64,000 bases of DNA from assembly GCA_965116665.1 (NCBI GenBank), contig OZ220709.1, positions 2,790,001 through 2,854,000 on the forward strand. Direction: 5' to 3'. The stretch's first letter is position 1. The number at the start of each line of letters is the position of its first letter. This document shows, piece by piece, positions 34,706 to 43,467 of this stretch. The stretch comes from Aldehydirespirator sp965116665. GTDB lineage: Bacteria > Actinomycetota > Acidimicrobiia > Acidimicrobiales > Aldehydirespiratoraceae. A program made the translations under genes and the position numbers. The notes beneath the pieces were generated by a model. It was not told the DNA's origin. It did no database searches and worked only from the letters and a program-made list of their open reading frames with translations.

Positions 34706-35305
34706 TCAGCCTGGGCTGACCCTGGCCACCCCCACCATGGCGTCCCGGGTCACGAGCGCAGCCAGCTCGTCCTCGGAGAGGTCTTCGGTGCCACCGGGCC
34801 GCTGGGGCAGCACCAGGTACCGGTTCTCGGCACTGGAGTCCCAGACCCGGACCTCCACGCCGTCGTCGAGGTCCAGGCCCATCTCGCTCAGCAGGGTGCG
34901 GGGCTCGCGTACCATGCGGCTGCGGTAGGCAGGGTCCTTGTACCACTCCGGTGGCAGCCCTAGAACCGGCCAGGGGTAGCAGGAGCACAGGGTGCACACC
35001 ACCACGTTGTGAACGTCGTCGGAGTTCTCGACCACCACGATGTGCTCACCCTGGGGCCCGGCGAAGCCGAGTTCCTTGATGGCACCGGTGCCATCGGCGA
35101 GCAGCTGGGCGCGGTAGTCGTCGTCGACCCAGGCCTTGGCCACCACCTTGGCCCCGTTCATGGGGCCCACGTCGTTGACGAAGCGGTTGATGAAGCCGTC
35201 GAGAACCTCGGACTTGACGAGACCGCGCTCGGTCAGCAGCGATTCCAGCGCCTCGGACCGCACTGCGGGCGAGGGCCGGTCTGTGGTGTGGGCGTGATCA
35301 GCCAT
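34706..35305 (-). CDS. nthA: Nitrile hydratase alpha subunit (cobalt type)
   Basis: A 199-residue alpha subunit. The metal claw is VCTLCSCYPWP with Cys104, Cys107 and Cys109; the Thr after the first Cys marks the Co(III) class (Fe enzymes have Ser). Two of these Cys are normally oxidised to sulfinate/sulfenate. Other family blocks: GAKVVAKAWVDDDYRAQLL and LPPEWYKDPAYRSR. It adds water to a nitrile to make an amide; thiocyanate hydrolase is a close relative, so a thiocyanate or cyanamide substrate cannot be excluded. ATG 35305 is next to the beta stop. Confidence 0.95.
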   Translation of the reverse strand: MADHAHTTDRPSPAVRSEALESLLTERGLVKSEVLDGFINRFVNDVGPMNGAKVVAKAWVDDDYRAQLLADGTGAIKELGFAGPQGEHIVVVENSDDVHNVVVCTLCSCYPWPVLGLPPEWYKDPAYRSRMVREPRTLLSEMGLDLDDGVEVRVWDSSAENRYLVLPQRPGGTEDLSEDELAALVTRDAMVGVARVSPG

Positions 35306-35965
35306 CTAGGTCGCCTCCAGGTAGCTCTCGAACAGATCGATCCGCAGCGTGGCCGCCTCCGCGTCAGAACCCCAGAGTTCGGTGGAGTCGAACTCGACGG
35401 TGTAGACGTGCTGGGGGTTCTCGCCCGCGAAGTGGGCGTTGGTGTCGGGCAGCAGCGCGGACGGGCGCAGGGCGTGCACCGTGCCCGTGCGGCCGCGGAT
35501 GTATCCGGGCATCCGGGTGTGGCCGCCGGTGCGGAGGTCCCTGGCCCTCACCCGGTCCCCGACCGAGAAGGCGGGGGGGTCGTCGATCTCGCGCAGCGAC
35601 CCCGGGCCGCCCCGCTCGTAGACGGGTTTGTTCTCCTCCACGTCCTCCGGCTCGCTGACCGACTCCCCCATCAGGTTCCGGGCCCGGGCCTCCACCGCGC
35701 CGGGCGGGATGACGCCGCTGTCCACCAGCAGCGTCTCGGCGCACGCCAGCCAGCGGCCGTAGTACCCGTCGACCAGGTAGTGGTGGGGATGCAGGCGTTC
35801 GAGGCCGTGGCGGAAGGCGTCGAGGTTGGTGCCCGACAGACCCATCGACATCGCTCCCATGGCGAAGGCGCGGCCGTGCCATCTCTCGCGGAAGACCGGC
35901 TCGTCGGGGTCGATGGTCACGGTGCCCCAGCCCTGCATTCCTCCCATGTCGTGGATGCCGTCCAT
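35306..35965 (-). CDS. nthB: Nitrile hydratase beta subunit
   Basis: A 219-residue beta subunit. It begins MDGIHDMGGMQGWG, the standard start of the family, and has WHGRAFAMGAMS and the SH3-like C-terminal domain (SVGDRVRARDL, TRMPGYIRGRTGTV and VYTVEFDSTELWG). Beta-subunit arginines that contact the oxidised cysteines are expected in the GYIRG region. The gene is first in the operon and its stop is followed directly by the alpha start. Confidence 0.95.
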   Translation of the reverse strand: MDGIHDMGGMQGWGTVTIDPDEPVFRERWHGRAFAMGAMSMGLSGTNLDAFRHGLERLHPHHYLVDGYYGRWLACAETLLVDSGVIPPGAVEARARNLMGESVSEPEDVEENKPVYERGGPGSLREIDDPPAFSVGDRVRARDLRTGGHTRMPGYIRGRTGTVHALRPSALLPDTNAHFAGENPQHVYTVEFDSTELWGSDAEAATLRIDLFESYLEAT

Positions 35966-36013
35966 CGGAGCCTCCCAGTCAGCGGATACCTCGGCCGTAG
36001 TCCAGTGGCGTCA

Positions 36014-36038
36014 ACTATAAGACAGCGGCCAGTCGCAA
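36014..36038 (-). promoter_or_regulatory. Promoter module of the nitrile hydratase operon
   Basis: Minus-strand TATAGT (36014-36019) and TTGCGA (36033-36038), 13 bases apart, in a 38-base block very similar to the OsmC promoter module. It is 48 bases upstream of the beta subunit start. Confidence 0.55.
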
Positions 36039-36090
36039 GGGAAACGCTGGCTCCAGTCCGGGTCGGTACCTGAGAGCCGAACCGCCGGTA

Positions 36091-37608
36091 TCAGGAGGCG
36101 CCGGCCAGCTCGCGGGCCCGGGCCAGGAGGCTCTCCTCGGCCTGGGCGTAGCCCTTGCGAGCCTCGACCGCGGCGGACCGCAGGCGCTCGGCGTGGTCGG
36201 AGAACTCCTCGGCCAGCGACCTCACCTCAGTGGGCGACGCCCCGCCCGTGGCCCGGCGGGTGGCCACGATCCGGCGCGGGTCGAGCGCCTCCGCCAATGC
36301 AGCCGGGTCGAGCTGCAAACGTCGTCCGCAGACCTCCTCGGCTGCGTCGTCGAGCAGATCGGGCGTGATGTCCAACCCCCGCAGCCCGCGGCCGCTGGCC
36401 GCCCGAACGGCCCGGCCGACGACGTGGTAGGCGGTGCGGTAGTCAACGCCGGCGGCCACCATCACGTACTCGGCCAGGTCGGTGGCCTGGGTGAAGCCTC
36501 GTTCGAGCTCGGACCACATCCGCTCGGCGTTGACGGTCAAGGACCTGACCACGCCCGCCGTCAGGGCGCTCACCCTGATGGTGAAGTCGAGCGCCCGGGG
36601 GATCTCGCCGTAGGCGAAGATCAGGTTGTCGCTGCGGGCCGACGGGCTCTTGACCACGGCCAGGAAGCCGCTCATACGGCCGATCAGCACTCCGCTGGCC
36701 CCCCGGATGATGGACAGGGAGTAGGGGTTGCGCTTCTGGGGCATCAGGACCGAGGCCCGGGTGAACGGTCCGGCCAGGTCTACGAAGTCGAACTCCTGGC
36801 TCGACCAGATCTCGAGGTCCTCGGCCAGCTTGGCCTGGTTGGCGATCATGCTCGCCGAGGTGGCCAGCAGATCGATGAACACGTCGGTCTGCCACATGGC
36901 GTCGCGGGTGTGGGAGATCACGCCGTCGAAGCCGAGGTCGGCGGCGATGGCTCCGCGATCGTCCAGCAGGCGGCTGCCGTTGACGCAGCCCGCGCCGCCC
37001 GGACTGGTGTTGACCTGCTCGAGAGCGGCCCGGAACCGGTCGCCGTCGCGCAGCGCGGGCGGGACGAAGGCCAGCAGGTAGTGGCCGAAGGTGGACGGCT
37101 GGGCCTGCTGGAGGTAGGTCTGGTCGCCCATGAACGTCTCGGCGTGCTCGGCGGCCACCGCAGCCGCGGTGGACGCGAAGTCGGCTCCGGCCTCGATGAG
37201 CCGCGCCGTCTGGGACCGCAGCAGCAGCCGCAACGCCACCCGGGCGGCCTCCCGGCGGGGACGGCCGGCGTGCAGCCATCCGGCCGAATCGCCGATTCGC
37301 TCCACGAAGTGGCGCTCCCGGGAGTTGTAGACCTCACCGGCCGCGGAGTCGTAGGGGAAGTCGGCCGGTTCGGTGCCGTAGGCGTCGAGCAGCACCTCCA
37401 GCAGGTCGGCCGCGGCCTCCCGGGGAATCAGGCCCCTGCTCCGCAGATCCAGCACATGGCCGATGTCGGCGAGGTTCAGGCCGTGATGCAGCAGCGGGGC
37501 GTCGGCGATCTCCCACGCGAATCCGGCGTCGACCAGCTCCGGTGCGGGCGCCTCGCCCGACGGCCCCGCCAACCGGGCTCCGCTGCCGGACCTGTCGGCT
37601 GGGCTCAT
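36091..37608 (-). CDS. Argininosuccinate-lyase-like protein (aspartase/fumarase superfamily)
   Basis: A 505-residue lyase. Signature loop ASVLMPQKRNP (about residues 285-295) holds the catalytic Ser; the second conserved block QAQPSTFGHYLLA is at 169-181. The length and first domain look like argininosuccinate lyase, but arginine-biosynthesis neighbours are absent. With a second superfamily member and a ComA homologue in the same operon, it is more likely to act on a sulfonated C3 acid, as in bacterial coenzyme M synthesis. ATG 37608 follows GGGGGGA at good spacing. Confidence 0.82.
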   Translation of the reverse strand: MSPADRSGSGARLAGPSGEAPAPELVDAGFAWEIADAPLLHHGLNLADIGHVLDLRSRGLIPREAAADLLEVLLDAYGTEPADFPYDSAAGEVYNSRERHFVERIGDSAGWLHAGRPRREAARVALRLLLRSQTARLIEAGADFASTAAAVAAEHAETFMGDQTYLQQAQPSTFGHYLLAFVPPALRDGDRFRAALEQVNTSPGGAGCVNGSRLLDDRGAIAADLGFDGVISHTRDAMWQTDVFIDLLATSASMIANQAKLAEDLEIWSSQEFDFVDLAGPFTRASVLMPQKRNPYSLSIIRGASGVLIGRMSGFLAVVKSPSARSDNLIFAYGEIPRALDFTIRVSALTAGVVRSLTVNAERMWSELERGFTQATDLAEYVMVAAGVDYRTAYHVVGRAVRAASGRGLRGLDITPDLLDDAAEEVCGRRLQLDPAALAEALDPRRIVATRRATGGASPTEVRSLAEEFSDHAERLRSAAVEARKGYAQAEESLLARARELAGAS

Positions 37609-37684
37609 GGCACCGATCCCCCCTTCATGCCGGGCATCGCCGCAGAATGCACGCACTGCGGGCGAAACGCGGCCAATTCTCCGG

Positions 37685-39034
37685 TCACGCCCACTCATCG
37701 GTCTCGGAGGCGCGGCGCTTCGCCGCGGCTGCGACGACTGCGTCGACCATGCCGGCGGCCGCGCCCGTAGCGGGGCGGTCCAGCCCCTCGAGCTCGGACG
37801 GCGTGGCGATGCCCGCCAGAGTCTCGGCCAGCGGGCGGCCGCTGGCACGGGCGGTCCGGTAGGCCTCCTGCAGCTCGTCATTGGCCCGGTGCTTGCCCAG
37901 CCTCGCCGAGAGGCGCCTCAGCAGCTCCTGGGATCCGAAGTCGCCCATGGTCTCCAGGTTGGCAGCCATCGCGCCGGCGTCCACCTCGATGTTGGCCGCC
38001 AGGCCCCGGGCCAGGCTGAGCTGGGAGAGCAGGTAGTGGCACATCTCGGGCAGCAGCACCCACTCGGTCTTCCAGGTGCGGGCGTCCCGCTCGTGGTCGC
38101 CGACCATGGTCTCGGTGAGCACCCCCGCGGCCGAGCGCACCAGCCTGGCCAGGGTCACCATCTGCTCACTGCGCTCCGGGTTGCGCTTATGGGGCATCGT
38201 GATGCTGCCCATGGTGGCCTCCGACGCCGCCTCCGCTACCTCGCCGATCTCGCGTCGCTGCAGGTTGTACACCTCGTTGGCCATGCGGGCCATGGTCGCC
38301 GAGACCAGAGCCGAGTTGTTGGCGAACTCGGCGATCCGGTCCCGTGCCGTGAGCCAGGAGATGGCCGGCTCGCCCAGATCGAGGCGCCGGCAGAAGCGGC
38401 GGCGCAGCTCGGGGCCGAGCTCTCCGTAGAAGCCCAGCGCCCCCACCGCCCCGGCCAGCTGGCCCACCACCAGGCGTGGGCGGCTCTGTCGCCACCGCTC
38501 CAGGTGGCGGGCGGTCTCATCGGCCCAGGAGGCCGCCTTGAGCCCGAAGGTGACCGGAGCGCCCGGCTGGCCGTGGGTGCGGCCCAGCATGGGCGTGTCG
38601 CGGTGCCGTCCGGCGAGGTCTAGCAGCGAGCCCTCCACGGCCCGCACGTCGCGCCACACGATCGCGCCCACATCGCGCATCTCCAGCGCCGCGGCGGTGT
38701 CGGTGATGTCCTGCACGGTGGCGCCGTAGTAGACGTGCTCACGGGCCTCGGCGGGCAGGTGGGCCTGAAGCTCGCGCACCAGCCCGATGGTGGAGTGGGA
38801 TGTCCGCCGGGTCTCCGCGCCCACCGCGGCCGCGTCCAGCCGGTTCGCGTCGAGGCCCTCGATCGCCCCGGCGGAAGCGGCGGGGATGATCCCGAGATCG
38901 GCCTGAGCCGCGGCGAGCGCTTTGAGCACCAGCACCCAGCGGGAGAGGCGGGCGCGCTCGCAGAACAGGGCCAGCGACTCCGGGGTCGACCACCCGTGGC
39001 CGTAGACGGCCGAGTCGATCAGGTGGGCGTCCAC
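37685..39034 (-). CDS. Adenylosuccinate-lyase / CMLE-like protein (aspartase/fumarase superfamily)
   Basis: A 449-residue lyase with GSITMPHKRNPERSEQ as signature and LGRTHGQPGAPVTFGLK and TSHSTIGLVREL as other active-site blocks. The closest general pattern is PurB/3-carboxymuconate cycloisomerase. The GTG start 39034 overlaps the stop of the unknown upstream gene by 16 bases. In Xanthobacter, as I recall, an enzyme of this superfamily (XcbC1) removes phosphate from phosphosulfolactate to give sulfoacrylate. A similar role is inferred from context. Confidence 0.82.
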   Translation of the reverse strand: MDAHLIDSAVYGHGWSTPESLALFCERARLSRWVLVLKALAAAQADLGIIPAASAGAIEGLDANRLDAAAVGAETRRTSHSTIGLVRELQAHLPAEAREHVYYGATVQDITDTAAALEMRDVGAIVWRDVRAVEGSLLDLAGRHRDTPMLGRTHGQPGAPVTFGLKAASWADETARHLERWRQSRPRLVVGQLAGAVGALGFYGELGPELRRRFCRRLDLGEPAISWLTARDRIAEFANNSALVSATMARMANEVYNLQRREIGEVAEAASEATMGSITMPHKRNPERSEQMVTLARLVRSAAGVLTETMVGDHERDARTWKTEWVLLPEMCHYLLSQLSLARGLAANIEVDAGAMAANLETMGDFGSQELLRRLSARLGKHRANDELQEAYRTARASGRPLAETLAGIATPSELEGLDRPATGAAAGMVDAVVAAAAKRRASETDEWA

Positions 39035-39918
39035 CGGTCGTGCCCGGATCCAGCCAGCGATTGAAGGGCGTCACGAACCTCCTCGAGGGTCGCGCCCCAG
39101 GGCACCATGGCGGTGTCGCCGTGGCGCTCCATGCCCTCATCGAGCATGCAGCAGCGACTCAGCACGAGCCCCGAGCCACCGAGGTCGCCGGCTGCGTCCA
39201 TCAGCCGGCGCGGGCACCAATCGATGGTGCGGGGCGCGTCGGTCCCGTAGAACCAGCGGTGGATCTGCTGGGAGCGCTCGCAGCCGAGCAGGGTCGAGCC
39301 GGCGAAGGACGGCCGCTCGTCGAGATGCGACACCGCCACTCCCTCGAGCTCTACTCCCCCGCCGCGGCAGGGGACGATCAGCCCCTCCGACGGCTGCGAA
39401 CCGGCCTCGGCCACCAGCGAGCGGCTGTCGACGATCCATTCGCTCACCGAGACAGGCGGCAGGTTCTCGGCCGTGTCCAGGACCCGGGCGACCTGGTCCG
39501 AGAGCTTGGACGGCTCCGGCGGCACGACATCCAGCACCGTCACCCGGACGGGGTCGGCGTTGAGCAGGAAGCTGATATGGCGGTACCGGCCCTCCACCAC
39601 CACGCACCGGTGTTCGGGGTGCTGGGCCGCGGCCCGAGCCAGGTGGGATCCAACGCCCAGGTCGACGCTGTCGTCGCGCACGTAGGCGCATTCCTCGGCC
39701 ACCGCCAGCACACGAGCGGCAACCGCTTCGGAGAACAGGGCGTCGCTGCCGTCGCGGGCCAGCTCCACCAGCGCGCAGCGGCCGGGATCGCCGCCCAGGC
39801 GGGCGATCACGAATCTCGTCCGGTGGTACGCCTCGCGCCCGGTGAAGCGGGCCACCAGATCGTCGGGCGAGAGGCTGGGAACCGATGCCACCGACACCTG
39901 CCGGTAACGGGCCGGCAT
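39019..39918 (-). CDS. Cysteine-containing protein of unknown function in the ComA operon
   Basis: About 299 residues. I do not recognise the family. Cysteines occur in repeated short contexts (GRCALVEL, EECAYVRD, HRCVVVEG, VPCRGGG, LGCERSQQ, DWCPRRL, SRCCMLDEG), enough for a metal or Fe-S site. It has no signal peptide or membrane segment. ATG 39918 or GTG 39951 (overlapping the ComA stop) could be the start. It lies between the ComA homologue and the two lyases, so it may catalyse one of the later steps (decarboxylation or thiolation). Confidence 0.72.
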   Translation of the reverse strand: MPARYRQVSVASVPSLSPDDLVARFTGREAYHRTRFVIARLGGDPGRCALVELARDGSDALFSEAVAARVLAVAEECAYVRDDSVDLGVGSHLARAAAQHPEHRCVVVEGRYRHISFLLNADPVRVTVLDVVPPEPSKLSDQVARVLDTAENLPPVSVSEWIVDSRSLVAEAGSQPSEGLIVPCRGGGVELEGVAVSHLDERPSFAGSTLLGCERSQQIHRWFYGTDAPRTIDWCPRRLMDAAGDLGGSGLVLSRCCMLDEGMERHGDTAMVPWGATLEEVRDALQSLAGSGHDRWTPT

Positions 39919-39938
39919 CACGTTGGGCGCAGCCGGAT

Positions 39939-40760
39939 CTAGATCGAACACGGATTCACCGGATCCGGGATCGAACCCGCCGCGCCGGAAACCAGGCTGG
40001 TCCGGAGGGTGTCGGAGCGCAGCCCCTGCCTGAGCGCCTCCACTGCGAGCACCTCTCCCGGAGCGATGTTGGCGAGGTTGACGTTCGGGCCCAGATGGTT
40101 GACGAGCCAGGCCTGCTGCTGGCGCAGGGGCGCCTCGTAGACGACGGGCGCGTCCTCGCCGAGGCGTTCCAGGGCCTCCACCAGGTCGGCACGGACCGAT
40201 CCGTCGGCGGCATAGAGGCCCACCGTCCCGCTCTCGCGGCCCTCGGCCACCAGCCATGCTGCGCCGCAGTCCAGGTCGCTCCGGGCCTCTTCGAGCCATT
40301 CGGCGGGCAGAGCCGGTTCGTGAGGATCCTTGCTGCCCACCTCGGCGAACACTTCGAAACCGTGTTTGCAGGCTGCATCGATCAGGTCGCGCTTGGAGGA
40401 GGCCGGCAGGCCGGTGGCACCCCGCGAGACCTCCACGCAGCTGAAGCCGAGACGCCCGGACCACTCGAAGAACTCGGCGCTGCGGCCCTGCCACCACGCG
40501 GCTTCCAGCAGGGTGCCGCCGGGACAGGCCCTGACCCCGTGGGCCTCCAGCCGTTCGATCTTGGCTCCGACCGTGCCGTCGACGTAGGCGGTGCCGAAGC
40601 CGAACTTCCAGACGTCCACGAACGTTCCGTGGGCCTTCAGCAGCTCGTCCATGTTTGCCAGCGGGGTGCCCTTGTCGATGACGTGGGTGATCCCCCGGCG
40701 GCGCGGCTTGGACGTTCGATCGGCAGTCTCAAGGAACCGGGGAGACTCGGAGATGGGCAT
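39939..40760 (-). CDS. comA: Phosphosulfolactate synthase (ComA family)
   Basis: A 273-residue TIM-barrel protein of the ComA family, which adds sulfite to phosphoenolpyruvate. Conserved blocks: RGITHVIDKGTPL, VDVWKFGFGTAYV, ACPGGTLLEAAW, GFSCVEVSRGATGLP, FEVFAEVGSKDP, VAEGRESGTVGLY and GPNVNLANIAPGE. ATG 40760 follows AGGAG with eight-base spacing and is preferred to a TTG at 40790. ComA is known from methanogens, bacterial coenzyme M producers and spore sulfolactate makers. Here it heads a four-gene operon with two superfamily lyases. Confidence 0.9.
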   Translation of the reverse strand: MPISESPRFLETADRTSKPRRRGITHVIDKGTPLANMDELLKAHGTFVDVWKFGFGTAYVDGTVGAKIERLEAHGVRACPGGTLLEAAWWQGRSAEFFEWSGRLGFSCVEVSRGATGLPASSKRDLIDAACKHGFEVFAEVGSKDPHEPALPAEWLEEARSDLDCGAAWLVAEGRESGTVGLYAADGSVRADLVEALERLGEDAPVVYEAPLRQQQAWLVNHLGPNVNLANIAPGEVLAVEALRQGLRSDTLRTSLVSGAAGSIPDPVNPCSI

Positions 40761-40782
40761 CGGAATGATCTCCTGACCGGCG

Positions 40783-41559
40783 TCACCCAACGGCGGGCCG
40801 AGACACCATTCTACGGGTCACTTCGGTACTGGACAGTTCGGTGGCGGCGAGAGCGACCCCGGCCGCGAGGGCTCTGCCGGATGTCGCGCCCACTGCTGCC
40901 AGCGACCGGGCTGCCCGACCCATTGCGCTCTGGTCGCCGTCGGCGGCCGCGTCGAGCAGGGCGTGTGCGGGTTGGATGCTCTGGCCTGCCGCAGCCCACC
41001 TCAGGTAGGCACGGCTCAGCGCCGTCGTGCGGGCCGTGCGGGCCAGGCGGCCCAGGGCGCCACGGCAGGCTGGATCCATGGCGCATACCAGCAGGATCCC
41101 CGCCAGCACGTCGTCTCCGGTCGGCGTTAGTCCGGCGCCGCGCCCCTGAAGGCGACGGGAAGCGGCTGCCAGGTCACCGCGCCGCAGGTCGCCTACGACT
41201 GCCTCCCAGACCGGGGCCAGATCGGGATCGACCGGATCGGCCATGTCGCACCACGCCGCCGGGCCGGCACTGAGCCGCTCCGGCAGGCGAGGTGCCCAGC
41301 GCCGGTGGGGATCGACGCGGATCCGGGTGCGACCCGCGGCCAGCACGCCGTCCGACACGGTCACCGCGTCGTGGTGGTCAGGCGGTCCGGGCAGCTCTGC
41401 GGCTACCAGGTGCAGTGGCCCGGCCCAAGACTGCGGTCCCAGCACCGCGAAGACGGTGTGCGACGGGTTCGAGACGTAGAACCCGCCGTTGAACACGCTC
41501 ACGACCCGACCGGCGAAGCCGCCGGCGGCCGCGTCCAGCACTCCCTCGCCGACCGACAC
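40783..41559 (-). CDS. DUF2877 family protein (YlbF/AllH-like carbamoyltransferase subunit)
   Basis: A DUF2877 protein of 258 residues. Family blocks: VVSVFNGGFYVSN and GAGLTPTGDDVLAGILL. E. coli YlbF (AllH) is the third subunit of oxamate carbamoyltransferase. GTG 41559 is chosen because the longer frame (to 41625) would overlap the divergent AIR-synthase-like gene. It starts 45 bases from that gene's GTG and is 22 bases upstream of comA, so the carbamoyltransferase and sulfonate genes share an operon. Confidence 0.85.
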   Translation of the reverse strand: MSVGEGVLDAAAGGFAGRVVSVFNGGFYVSNPSHTVFAVLGPQSWAGPLHLVAAELPGPPDHHDAVTVSDGVLAAGRTRIRVDPHRRWAPRLPERLSAGPAAWCDMADPVDPDLAPVWEAVVGDLRRGDLAAASRRLQGRGAGLTPTGDDVLAGILLVCAMDPACRGALGRLARTARTTALSRAYLRWAAAGQSIQPAHALLDAAADGDQSAMGRAARSLAAVGATSGRALAAGVALAATELSSTEVTRRMVSRPAVG

Positions 41560-41603
41560 TGCGGGCACGGCGCCCCGGCGCCCGGCTGCTGTACCGTGCG
41601 GCC

Positions 41604-42572
41604 GTGCCACCGCCGGAGGCTTCATCGCGGATCGACCTCGACGAGTTGGTGGACGCGGTGCGCTCCCATCCGGGCCTGCTCGCCAAGCGGGCCGTCGGAG
41701 CGGTGCGAGGCGCGGTCACCGAGCCCGACGCGCTGACCGGACCCGGCGACGACGGTGCGGTGGTGGAGATGCCGCAGGGAGGCTCGCTGGTCGTGTGCGG
41801 CGAGGCCATGCATCCGCCGTTCGTGGCATCCGATCCCCACGGCGCGGGCATGGCGGCAGTTCTGGCCAACGTCAACGACCTCGCGGCCATGGGAGCGGTC
41901 CCCACTGCCATCGTCAACACGGTGGTGGCTCACGGCGCGGTGGCAGCCGAGTGCCTGAGGGGAATGGCCGAGGCCGCCGCTCTCTACGAGGTTCCGGTGG
42001 TGGGCGGGCACATAAGCGAGTACGCAGGCGAGCCCGCCCTCTCGGCCTTCGCGCTGGGGAGCGCCGACAGGGTCCTGTCGGCCACCCGGGCCGGTCCGGG
42101 CCAGGAGCTCGTGTTCGTTTGCTGCCTCGACGGCCGGATGCGCGACGACTTCGCGTTCTTCACCACGATCTCCGTGCAGGGGCCGCGCCTGGCCGCCGAT
42201 GTGCGCCTGCTGGCCGAGGCGGCCCGAACCGGGGTGGCGACGGCGGCCAAGGACGTGAGCATGGCCGGAGTGATCGGTTCGCTGGCCATGCTCCTCGAGC
42301 CCGGCCGCCTCGGCGCCGATATCGACCTTGACGCCCTGCCTGTCCCGGCTGGAGTCGACCTGGCCCGCTGGCTGGTGAGCTTCCCGACCTACGCCTTCTG
42401 GCTGGCCACGGACCGGCCCGGAGCGTGTGTGGACCTGTTCCGCGACGCGGGTCTCACCGCGGCGGTCGCCGGCTCCCTCACCGGCAGCGGAGTTCTGAGC
42501 CTGCGCCTCGGCGCAGACACCCGATCGGTGATCGACCTCAACCGCGAGCCGGTCACCGGTCTCTGGGACTGA
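41604..42572 (+). CDS. Sll0787 family AIR synthase-like protein (NitF-type)
   Basis: A 322-residue protein of the PurM/AIR-synthase fold. Motifs: GPGDDGAVVEMP (metal/ATP loop), AAVLANVNDLAAMGA and VPVVGGHISEY, then TAAKDVSMAGVIG. The family belongs to Nit1C clusters next to the radical SAM and GNAT genes; members probably phosphorylate or activate an amide or formyl group with ATP. The GTG start is 41604. It is transcribed away from the DUF2877-comA operon. Confidence 0.87.
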   Translation: MPPPEASSRIDLDELVDAVRSHPGLLAKRAVGAVRGAVTEPDALTGPGDDGAVVEMPQGGSLVVCGEAMHPPFVASDPHGAGMAAVLANVNDLAAMGAVPTAIVNTVVAHGAVAAECLRGMAEAAALYEVPVVGGHISEYAGEPALSAFALGSADRVLSATRAGPGQELVFVCCLDGRMRDDFAFFTTISVQGPRLAADVRLLAEAARTGVATAAKDVSMAGVIGSLAMLLEPGRLGADIDLDALPVPAGVDLARWLVSFPTYAFWLATDRPGACVDLFRDAGLTAAVAGSLTGSGVLSLRLGADTRSVIDLNREPVTGLWD

Positions 42573-42636
42573 ACCCGTCGGCTCTCCCGGCGCAGTGCCC
42601 GAGCGGGGCCTCGGCTCGCCCGGCGGTGCCTCCATG

Positions 42637-43296
42637 TCAGGCCCCAGCCGCCTCGATCCGGCTCTTCATGGTCAGCCGGTGGTCCTCGAAGAGTTCACGG
42701 TCACCGGTCTCCACATCGCCGAAGGAGGCCGCGTCCACCTCCGCGGTCGGGCCCTGCTCGCCGTCCAGCGCGACCACCATGACCACATAGGTGGGCGCCA
42801 TCGTCGAGGGATCGGGCTCGACCGTGCTGACGACCGCCAGCCCGGTGTCCAGATGCAGTTCGATGCGCTGGTAGGGATCGACGAGGCCCGAGCCCAGGTC
42901 GCCCTGCTCGTGGACCACGGCCCAGGCCTGTCCGGCTTGGCGGGCCTCGGCGATGCGATCCCGGCGCCGGCGCTCGGCCTGCTCGGCCAGCAGCTCGCGG
43001 CGGCGTATTGCGAACGCAGCGCCCGCGATCTCCGCCTCCGGCAGCCGGTACCCGGCGATGTCGCCGGACGCCCGCAGCGCCCCGTCCACCAGATCGGACC
43101 GGCGCTCCCACCACTGGGCCAGCGCGCCGAGGTCCTCGACCTCGGCCAGGGCGTCGGCCACCGCTCTCACCAGCCTCACCGCGGACTGGTAGGCGTCCGG
43201 GTTGGTGGTGGCCACCGGATACAGCCGGCGCTCGCTCTCGTCCCAATGAGCGGCCAGCACCGCAGTGGGGTCTGTGGCCAGTGAGCGGTCGCTCAT
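42637..43296 (-). CDS. Protein of unknown function in the nitrogen locus
   Basis: A 219-residue protein with no recognised family. The first part is helical (AAHWDESERRLYPVATT, then an Ala/Leu-rich helix with ALAQWWERRSDLVDGAL); a highly charged helix follows (RRRELLAEQAERRRRDRIAEARQAG), and the last 90 residues look like beta strands. No membrane segment or metal motif is visible. ATG 43296 follows AAGGAG with proper spacing. It converges with the AIR-synthase-like gene and diverges from the carbamate kinase. Confidence 0.75.
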   Translation of the reverse strand: MSDRSLATDPTAVLAAHWDESERRLYPVATTNPDAYQSAVRLVRAVADALAEVEDLGALAQWWERRSDLVDGALRASGDIAGYRLPEAEIAGAAFAIRRRELLAEQAERRRRDRIAEARQAGQAWAVVHEQGDLGSGLVDPYQRIELHLDTGLAVVSTVEPDPSTMAPTYVVMVVALDGEQGPTAEVDAASFGDVETGDRELFEDHRLTMKSRIEAAGA

Positions 43297-43467
43297 GGTG
43301 CCGACTCCTTGTCGTGGACGCTCCCGTAGTTCAGCACCGGTCATTGTGGCCTGGCAGGGCCTTGACCGCGTCATCTACTATAAGAAAGTCGGTTCTGCTA
43401 TCGGCAGATCCGAGAACTGAGACCGGCTCCGCCGGACCCGATCAAGCCTGACGAGAGGGAGTGCGCC

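Noticed and set aside
36193..37770. 525-codon open frame on the plus strand
   Set aside because: Antisense to the argininosuccinate-lyase-like gene, which has intact signature motifs.
36091..39034. The two lyases as argH and purB
   Set aside because: No arginine or purine genes are nearby, both sit in an operon with comA, and two superfamily members side by side fit sulfonate metabolism better; the point remains open.
43297..43467. Possible third copy of the TATAGT promoter module near 43377
   Set aside because: The -10-like actata is present, but the rest of the 38-base module does not match and no TTG box lies at the right distance.
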